Positions 1 through 4,031 of a stretch of 6,115 bases of DNA are shown one piece after another. This DNA comes from a candidate division WWE3 bacterium RIFCSPLOWO2_12_FULL_36_10 (GTDB taxonomy: Bacteria; Patescibacteriota; WWE3; UBA101185; UBA10185), in assembly GCA_001772985.1 (NCBI GenBank), contig MEVN01000017.1, positions 1-6,115 on the forward strand, written 5' to 3'. Under the pieces are notes generated by a model. That model was not told where the DNA came from and ran no database searches. It saw only the letters and a list, made by a program, of their open reading frames with translations. Position numbers and translations under genes: made by a program. Numbering within the stretch: the stretch's first letter is position 1; every line of letters begins with the position of its first letter.

Positions 1-35
1 TATTTTTTCTTAAGTAAGTGAGGATATTTCTATTC

Positions 36-121
36 TGGTGGGCGAGACAGGAGTTGAACCTGCACAGGTGTTACCCTACAACGACCTCAACGTTGCGCGT
101 ATACCATTCCGCCACTCGCCC
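36..121 (-). tRNA. tRNA-Leu(GAG), CCA encoded
   Basis: This 86-nt class II tRNA has a 7-bp acceptor stem (GGGCGAG with CTCGCCC, positions 115-121 and 40-46), discriminator A at 39 and an encoded CCA at 36-38. The D stem is GCG/CGC with a GG-containing loop. The anticodon stem CAACG/CGTTG encloses loop TTGAGGT, giving anticodon GAG at 86-88. The long variable arm (AGG/CCT) and discriminator A fit leucine rather than serine. The T loop reads TTCAACT. It should decode CUC and CUU. It is the last gene of the tRNA/ORF cluster, 25 nt beyond the stop of the PrcB-like gene. I see no convincing hairpin terminator between it and the window edge. Confidence 0.96.
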
Positions 122-146
122 AAAATATATTAACCAAACGATTATA

Positions 147-692
147 TCATTGTGTTGATTCGAAAAGGAATTCCACAGGAAAATCAGATTTATCTATTGA
201 TATAAGTGTAAATGGGAAACTAAACGACGGTAAGGAACAGCCTCCTATTGTTTTAATACTACTAACAATAATTTTATTTCCAACAATAGATGCTTCCTTT
301 ACCTTAATTTTCGTTCCTTCACAGGAATTTCCGGCAAATACCGCAAGCATTGTTTTTTTAGAAAAATCAATAATCTGTGGCGCTTTTGTTTTGGTGTAGC
401 AGCCTTTAAGAAGTTGATCGTATAAAACTCTCCATTGTTCGTAATCTTGAATTACTTTACCCTGATGTGTTTTATAAACCCCTGAGTAAGGATTACATCC
501 AAATGAAGAAGGTGTAGGAGGATAAAGTACAGTAAAATTAGGAGATATTTGATTTTGCGAGATAGGACTTTTTGATTTTAGTTTTGGAATTGTTGGTTGA
601 GTTTTATTCATGAGTACAAGGTATCCTATCGCTACCTCAATTAATATTAAAACTGTCGGAAATGTAAATTTTATAAATCCTTTTTGTTTCAT
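147..692 (-). CDS. Membrane-anchored PrcB-like domain protein
   Basis: This is a 181-aa protein with a short basic N-terminus (MKQKGFIKF), one hydrophobic segment at about residues 10-28 and a Pro/Ser/Gln-rich linker to about residue 62. A globular domain of about 120 residues follows. That domain reads like the PrcB C-terminal family: a 'vI-dyeqW' stretch near 80-90, IIDFSKKTMLAVFAG at 107-121, a later Gly-Cys (151-152) and 'PFTLISIDKSDFPVEF' at 160-175. PrcB is known as an accessory protein of a surface protease complex in Treponema, but no protease gene is visible here, so the partner is unknown. The topology suggests a domain outside the membrane. Four cysteines (66, 98, 124, 152) lie in the domain and could form disulfides. 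It has no lipobox, since no Cys lies just after the hydrophobic segment. The start follows AGGA (699-702) at 6 nt, and only 13 nt separate it from the CCA end of tRNA-Leu(CAG). The family call is by eye and the gene is secure. Confidence 0.8.
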   Translation of the reverse strand: MKQKGFIKFTFPTVLILIEVAIGYLVLMNKTQPTIPKLKSKSPISQNQISPNFTVLYPPTPSSFGCNPYSGVYKTHQGKVIQDYEQWRVLYDQLLKGCYTKTKAPQIIDFSKKTMLAVFAGNSCEGTKIKVKEASIVGNKIIVSSIKTIGGCSLPSFSFPFTLISIDKSDFPVEFLFESTQ

Positions 693-698
693 ATAAAT

Positions 699-702
699 TC
701 CT
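699..702 (-). promoter_or_regulatory. Ribosome binding site of the PrcB-like gene
   Basis: AGGA lies 6 nt before the ATG at 690-692. It begins 3 nt after the CCA end of tRNA-Leu(CAG), so the whole translation signal sits in the 13-nt gap left after tRNA 3' processing. It supports the chosen start. Confidence 0.65.
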
Positions 703-705
703 AAA

Positions 706-792
706 TGGTGCCGAGGATGGGAGTCGAACCCACACTTCCTTGCGGAAACAGCCTTCTGAAGACTGCGAGTATACCAATTTCTCCACCTCGGC
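706..792 (-). tRNA. tRNA-Leu(CAG), CCA encoded
   Basis: This 87-nt class II tRNA has acceptor stem GCCGAGG/CCTCGGC (786-792 and 710-716), discriminator A at 709 and CCA at 706-708. The D stem is GAG/CTC with a TTGG-containing loop. The anticodon stem CAGTC/GGCTG holds loop TTCAGAA, with anticodon CAG at 756-758. The variable arm is TTCC/GGAA closed by a GCAA tetraloop, and the T loop is TTCGACT. Discriminator A and the long arm identify leucine. It should read CUG, usually a minor codon in an AT-rich genome. It lies 21 nt after the macB remnant's stop codon and 13 nt before the PrcB-like gene. Confidence 0.96.
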
Positions 793-813
793 TAGTAACA
801 GTATTCTAACAGA

Positions 814-882
814 TTACTCGTACCTTAAAGCCTCAATTGGATCCTTTTTGCTTGCTTGAATGGCCGGGTAAGTGCCAAAAAT
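814..882 (-). pseudogene. C-terminal remnant of a MacB/FtsX-type ABC transporter permease
   Basis: In the frame ending at TAA 814-816, the minus strand reads IFG followed by TYPAIQASKKDPIEALRYE and a stop. This is a near-perfect match to the conserved end of MacB-type permeases, whose last membrane helix leads into 'G(L/T)YPA-kAsk-dPIeALRyE'. These permeases work in ABC exporters and are normally about 400 residues. Only some 22 codons are recognisable here: upstream of about 885 the frame stays open but no longer resembles MacB (it reads like SIKSFC), and no start or ribosome site serves it. It overlaps the 3' end of the small membrane protein gene in another frame. The likely history is an internal deletion joining the two genes, or decay of a macB copy. 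An assembly join is possible. The homology is strong and the history is inferred. Confidence 0.75.
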
Positions 883-1204
883 ACAAAAGGATTTAATACT
901 GGGGCAAGAATCAATGACCATGTTTGGAGCAATACAATGCCGAGAAACGATATTGCCATTGAAAAAACCAAAAACCAAGCGGTAAACTGGGAGTACTTAG
1001 GAATAATCCCATGCTCGTTTACTTCCAAAAATATCATTGCTAATACTCCAGCAAGTAATGCGGTCATCAAAAGCAAAATGAAAGAAGTATAGAAAGAATA
1101 CGTGTTAGGAATATCTGTAAGCAAACACAGCATCCACCAAACAGAATTCATTAAACCAAGCAAACCCAATAAAAAAGGGTTACCGCTAATACGTATTGTT
1201 TCAC
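825..1204 (-). CDS. Small multi-spanning membrane protein, apparent frameshift near its start
   Basis: The open frame 825-1169 encodes 114 residues and has no ATG at its head, only TTG at 1167-1169. Just upstream, an excellent AAGGAG (1211-1216) precedes GTG 1202-1204, which starts MKQYVLAVTLF and then stops after 17 codons. One extra base in the A6 run (T6 in the mRNA) at 1171-1176 would join the two into VTLFLLGLLGLM, giving a continuous first membrane helix. The restored protein would be about 126 aa with helices at roughly residues 3-27, 37-62 and 74-95, and perhaps a fourth ending at 'PFVFLALTRP'. I do not recognise the family. The last 19 or so codons overlap the macB remnant in another frame, so the native C-terminus may be lost. 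The frameshift could be a mutation, a homopolymer sequencing error or slippage. The gene lies between tRNA-Lys and tRNA-Leu. Confidence 0.6.
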
Positions 1205-1210
1205 TTTGAT

Positions 1211-1216
1211 CTCCTT
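1211..1216 (-). promoter_or_regulatory. Strong ribosome binding site before GTG 1202-1204
   Basis: AAGGAG lies 6 nt before GTG and is the strongest Shine-Dalgarno sequence in the window. It argues that translation of the small membrane protein begins at 1204 and not at the TTG at 1169, and so supports the frameshift reading. Confidence 0.7.
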
Positions 1217-1310
1217 TGCTACTGCTACTTACCAGTAATGATGTTGCTCTTCAACAAATAGAATTAGAGCATCTCCCCTCTTTAGCCTCCCTCTATTTGA
1301 TATTTAACGC

Positions 1311-1328
1311 ATTATACCTCATATTATA
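1311..1328 (-). promoter_or_regulatory. Possible promoter -10 boxes after tRNA-Lys
   Basis: Two TATAAT hexamers on the minus strand (1323-1328 and 1311-1316) lie in the 146-nt gap between tRNA-Lys and the small membrane protein, the longest gap in the tRNA cluster. Neither has a recognisable -35 box at 16-18 nt, and such hexamers arise easily by chance in AT-rich DNA. If real, they would start the membrane-protein/tRNA-Leu part of the cluster, with a leader of about 100 nt. That leader is purine-rich near 1274-1291 and contains a small hairpin, TGTTG/CAACA, near 1242-1256. Confidence 0.25.
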
Positions 1329-1350
1329 AATTATTCTGTTGGAATTTTAT

Positions 1351-1425
1351 TGGTGGGGGCAGAGGGATTTGAACCCTCGACAAACTGGTTAAGAGCCAGC
1401 TGCTCTACCACTGAGCTATACCCCC
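1351..1425 (-). tRNA. tRNA-Lys(CTT), CCA encoded
   Basis: This 75-nt class I tRNA has acceptor GGGGGTA/TGCCCCC (1419-1425 and 1355-1361), discriminator A at 1354 and CCA at 1351-1353. The D arm is GCTC/GAGC with loop AGTGGTA. The anticodon stem GCTGG/CCAGT holds loop CTCTTAA, giving anticodon CTT at 1391-1393. The variable loop is TTGTC and the T arm is GAGGG-TTCAAAT-CCCTC. It should decode AAG. Its 5' end lies only 8 nt after the stop codon of the 182-aa gene, so RNase P must cut almost at that gene's end. Confidence 0.97.
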
Positions 1426-1433
1426 AAAGTATT

Positions 1434-1982
1434 TTACGTATTAAGATTATGACGATAAAGTTTTTCTGCTACAGATAGAGCATATTCCTTACCAATTAAA
1501 GCCAATTTCACTAAATTCAAATTCTCATTTAAACCTTCTGCATCTCCTTCTGCGCCTTCACTTAAATATAAGGAAACATTCCCCTCAGAAACGTGCAAAA
1601 TCCTATCCAAGAAACCTTCGGTAATAAAAAAATCCTCAATTCCGACTTCCGGCACTTCGTTTAGTATAAAAAATAAAACCCTTTTTAGATTTGCTTTTTC
1701 CTCTTTTTCCCAGCGAAATTTTATCTCATCCGCTTCAGATACGCCTCTAAAGACTTTACCACCTTCAGGATCAATTGTTGCTAAAAACTCTGATACATCA
1801 GTTAGAGCTTTGGTTTCAGCAAGTAAATGCCAAATTGCAGCCCTTCCTAGTTCCTCACTTGTATATTTCTCACTGCGGGAAAGAATGGATCTAATGCTTA
1901 TTTTATCCATCATTTCTTCTTTATCATCTTCCCAAAATAATTCGTTTAAAGCTGTGCTTCCGGAACCAATGAATTTAGTCAT
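1434..1982 (-). CDS. Unrecognised acidic soluble protein, 182 aa
   Basis: I do not recognise this protein. It is 182 aa, rich in Glu and Asp, has no cysteine and no signal peptide or membrane segment, so it is probably cytoplasmic. It looks mostly helical: about 40-70 (TSEELGRAAIWHLLAETKAL), a charged stretch with 'RWEKEEKANLKRVLFFIL' near 90-107, a Gly/Glu-rich loop 'SEGAEGDAEG' at 141-150 and a final helix around 155-178. ATG 1980-1982 has no clear Shine-Dalgarno sequence and lies 23 nt after the CCA end of tRNA-Arg. A later ATG pair (residues 24-25) is an alternative start, equally without a clear site. It ends 8 nt before tRNA-Lys and is probably co-transcribed with both tRNAs. Codon structure, length and lack of a competing frame support a real gene. 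No function can be assigned. Confidence 0.75.
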   Translation of the reverse strand: MTKFIGSGSTALNELFWEDDKEEMMDKISIRSILSRSEKYTSEELGRAAIWHLLAETKALTDVSEFLATIDPEGGKVFRGVSEADEIKFRWEKEEKANLKRVLFFILNEVPEVGIEDFFITEGFLDRILHVSEGNVSLYLSEGAEGDAEGLNENLNLVKLALIGKEYALSVAEKLYRHNLNT

Positions 1983-2005
1983 TGTTATATTCTATCATTA
2001 ATTTC

Positions 2006-2082
2006 TGGCGCCCCCAGAGAGATTTGAACTCCCGACCCCTCCGTCCGAAGCGGAGTGCTCTGGTCCGCTGAGCTATGGGGGC
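2006..2082 (-). tRNA. tRNA-Arg(TCG), CCA encoded
   Basis: This 77-nt class I tRNA has acceptor GCCCCCA/TGGGGGC (2076-2082 and 2010-2016), discriminator G at 2009 and CCA at 2006-2008. The D arm is GCTC/GAGC with a GG-containing loop. The anticodon stem CTCCG/CGGAG holds loop CTTCGGA, giving anticodon TCG at 2046-2048. The variable loop is GGGTC and the T arm is GGGAG-TTCAAAT-CTCTC. It should decode CGA and CGG. It is the first gene of the minus-strand tRNA cluster and diverges from the DUF4430-like gene. Confidence 0.97.
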
Positions 2083-2091
2083 ATTTACCAT

Positions 2092-2103
2092 GTATAATTA
2101 TAC
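2092..2103. promoter_or_regulatory. Palindromic divergent promoter core (TATAAT on both strands)
   Basis: GTATAATTATAC is a perfect 12-bp inverted repeat in the 26-bp gap between tRNA-Arg and the DUF4430-like gene. It supplies a consensus -10 box on the plus strand (2093-2098, with TG directly before it) and another on the minus strand (2097-2102). Plus-strand transcription would start near 2105, just before ATG 2109-2111. Minus-strand transcription would start near 2090, about 8 nt before the tRNA 5' end at 2082. Symmetric -10 elements that fire both ways are known in bacteria. No good -35 box is visible on either side, and the two directions could not be occupied at once. Confidence 0.45.
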
Positions 2104-2108
2104 TGCAT

Positions 2109-2552
2109 ATGACAAAGAATAAAGCTTATTATCTATTTTTCCTGATTTTAATATTAATTACTGTACTTTTTGTTAGATCGGCAATAAAGTCCGATAATGT
2201 AGACGTAGGAACAAGAAAAGAAAAGAAAGAATTTGTAGTAAAGCCTGTAAAAGTTAAATTAAATATTGTTAAAGACAATCTTATAATTTATGACTATCCT
2301 GTTAGTTTACAAAACGACGACTCAATACTCGATATGCTTGAATACTTACGCAATCACAAAGGATTTACTTATGAAAAATTTGCCTATATCTATGGTACTG
2401 AGATAGACAATATAAACAACATCAAGGCTCCGATTGGGTTTAAGTGGCACTTGTTAAATAACGGTAAAGACATAACTTTTGAGATCGGAGATACTAATCT
2501 TATTGATGTAGAGGTTTACGAAATCAAACTTGAGAAACCTAATAACCCATAG
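2109..2552 (+). CDS. Membrane-anchored DUF4430-like protein
   Basis: This is a 147-aa protein with a short basic head (MTKNK), one hydrophobic segment at about residues 6-22 and a Lys/Glu-rich linker to about residue 48. A beta-rich domain of roughly 95 residues follows, probably outside the membrane. It resembles DUF4430 (transcobalamin C-terminal-like, beta-grasp): a strand 'IIYDYPVSLQ', then 'DDSILDMLEYL' (70-80) in place of 'tVldaL', and 'FKWHLLNNGK' (111-120) in place of the family's 'yWmyyVNGk'. No ligand can be named. The frame stays open upstream to 2055, but those codons are the antisense of tRNA-Arg, so ATG 2109 is preferred. It has no Shine-Dalgarno sequence. With TATAAT only 10 nt before the ATG, the mRNA may be leaderless. 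Its stop overlaps the convergent glycosyltransferase gene by 14 bp. Confidence 0.8.
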   Translation: MTKNKAYYLFFLILILITVLFVRSAIKSDNVDVGTRKEKKEFVVKPVKVKLNIVKDNLIIYDYPVSLQNDDSILDMLEYLRNHKGFTYEKFAYIYGTEIDNINNIKAPIGFKWHLLNNGKDITFEIGDTNLIDVEVYEIKLEKPNNP

Positions 2553-4029
2553 ACTTAGTAACATCAATGTTTCCGGAAGGCATATAATAAATATTAACGA
2601 CTTCCCTACCATTATTATAAAAAATCCTATCCGGTTTATATTTTTTAGACCAATATAATGCTTTCTCCTGTAATATTTCATTTGTGAAAGTCTGTGGATT
2701 TTTAATAAATACAAAATGCCCTGCACTATCCGTATCTTTTGAAAACGGAATGAAGTATCTAGCAATTGATTTTCGCTCATTAGTTGAGTAAAAACCGTTA
2801 TTTTTACCTTGTGTAACAAAATTCCCTATCCCTTCCCAATGTCTATAATATGGAAATCCAAACATACTCAAATGAAATATTACATTAGGTTTATAAAGCG
2901 TCCATACCAAAAACTTTTTGTTTTCCCATGGATATTCTTTTGAATGATCAACAAATACTATGTGCGAAAGATATGAAGTAAACGTAAATAAAATCACAAG
3001 CCCAGTAATGCTAATTGCACTTCCAAACTTAGGTTTAAATAACTTTTTTAAAATAGATTCAATCGTATCAATTCCAAACGCCATAATTATAAAAAGAGGA
3101 ATTAAATATGTATAAATATGGGTTCCTGGGATATTTGCTATTAACTCAAAAACAATCCACGGAAACAATAACCAAACAATAAAAATCCAACTCTTCTTGA
3201 TTCTATAAACAGAAAAAGCAGATAATAAACAGTAAAAATAAAAGACCAACTTCGGATTATAAACTTTAAAGGTAACAATTGAACTTGAAATTTTTCCTTC
3301 GCCTCCCTCAAGCCTGTCTAGCCAATAATCCTTTGTTTTATCAGAAACCGAGATGAAAAAAGGAACATAAAAACTTAAAACAACTCCAGCGCCTAATAAA
3401 GAAGAAAGAGTTAGATGTAAAAGTCTGGTTTTGATTGATATTCCAGGAAAACTCTTAAACCACCTAAATAACAAATAAAAAGCGAACGGGGCAATAAATA
3501 CACCATCGTAATGAGAAAGCATAGAAATAGCCCATGAAATCATGCCAAGATACAGGCCAAGTATCATCCACTTTTTTTCTTTTATCGCTAAAGTGAAAAA
3601 ATATAAAGCTAAAATGCAAAATAGGATAACAAATGATTGATATTGCGCAATACGTGAAAAGGCTACAAATAAACCGTTAGCCGACATAAAAAACGCGGAG
3701 TATAGCGCCAATTTATGACCAAAATGTTTATCTATTAGTTTGTAAAAAATTATAACTGCTAAAATTCCGGCTAAAGCAAAAGGAAGTCTTACTAAAAACT
3801 CATTCAAATAATGTGGGTCTAAAAACTTAATTAAATAAGTAATAAAAAACTGAATTGGCCCTTTTCTTTGCGCAAAAATAAATTTCATTAATCCCTGACC
3901 CACGGTTGGAAGGAAAAGCGCCTTAATTTCATCTCCTTGGTAATCAGAATAACCTAAATTAACAAGTCTTAACCAAATTGTGACTGCGGTTAGTATTGAA
4001 AAAGTTATATATTTTAGCTTAGTACTCAT
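2539..4029 (-). CDS. GT-C membrane glycosyltransferase (family 39 / ArnT-PMT-like)
   Basis: This 496-aa integral membrane protein has about 10-12 hydrophobic helices up to residue 358 and then a soluble C-terminal part of about 135 residues. The first loop after helix 1 carries 'RLVNLGYSDYQGDE', with Asp33-Glu34 where GT-C enzymes place their catalytic acid. Other family signs are 'KGPIQFFITYL' (56-65), 'RLPFALAGIL' (81-90), 'SRIAQYQSF' (125-133), 'SHYDGVF' (172-178) and 'GTHIYTYLIPL' (302-312). Such enzymes move a sugar from a polyprenyl-phosphate donor to a protein, lipid or glycan on the outer face of the membrane. The acceptor here cannot be told. Length is normal for the family. ATG 4027-4029 comes 2 nt after the stop of the HelD-like gene and has only a weak AGG, so translation is probably coupled. 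The 3' end overlaps the convergent DUF4430-like gene. Confidence 0.88.
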   Translation of the reverse strand: MSTKLKYITFSILTAVTIWLRLVNLGYSDYQGDEIKALFLPTVGQGLMKFIFAQRKGPIQFFITYLIKFLDPHYLNEFLVRLPFALAGILAVIIFYKLIDKHFGHKLALYSAFFMSANGLFVAFSRIAQYQSFVILFCILALYFFTLAIKEKKWMILGLYLGMISWAISMLSHYDGVFIAPFAFYLLFRWFKSFPGISIKTRLLHLTLSSLLGAGVVLSFYVPFFISVSDKTKDYWLDRLEGGEGKISSSIVTFKVYNPKLVFYFYCLLSAFSVYRIKKSWIFIVWLLFPWIVFELIANIPGTHIYTYLIPLFIIMAFGIDTIESILKKLFKPKFGSAISITGLVILFTFTSYLSHIVFVDHSKEYPWENKKFLVWTLYKPNVIFHLSMFGFPYYRHWEGIGNFVTQGKNNGFYSTNERKSIARYFIPFSKDTDSAGHFVFIKNPQTFTNEILQEKALYWSKKYKPDRIFYNNGREVVNIYYMPSGNIDVTKSMGY

Positions 4030-4031
4030 AC

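Noticed and set aside
1..35. A terminator after tRNA-Leu(GAG)
   Set aside because: The 35 bases are AT-rich but form no clear hairpin followed by a T-run on the minus strand.
856..1092. Plus-strand 78-codon open frame
   Set aside because: It is antisense to the small membrane protein, has low complexity and no ribosome site, and resembles no family.
1214..1329. Plus-strand open stretch of about 38 codons in the gap before tRNA-Lys
   Set aside because: It looks protein-like but begins right after a stop, with no ATG or ribosome site, and is too short to support.
1810..2001. Plus-strand 63-codon open frame
   Set aside because: It is the mirror of the acidic 182-aa gene, Ser/Leu-rich as expected from antisense, with no start signal.
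36..2082. A CRISPR array or mobile element made of repeated units
   Set aside because: The repeated-looking segments are tRNA genes. No terminal inverted repeats, transposase, integrase or regular spacers are present.
2055..2108. Upstream extension of the plus-strand DUF4430-like gene by 18 codons
   Set aside because: These codons are the antisense of tRNA-Arg. ATG 2109 begins a normal basic head plus membrane segment.
2454..2819. Minus-strand 121-codon open frame
   Set aside because: It lies within the glycosyltransferase 3' region and the DUF4430-like gene in another frame, both of which have family signatures.
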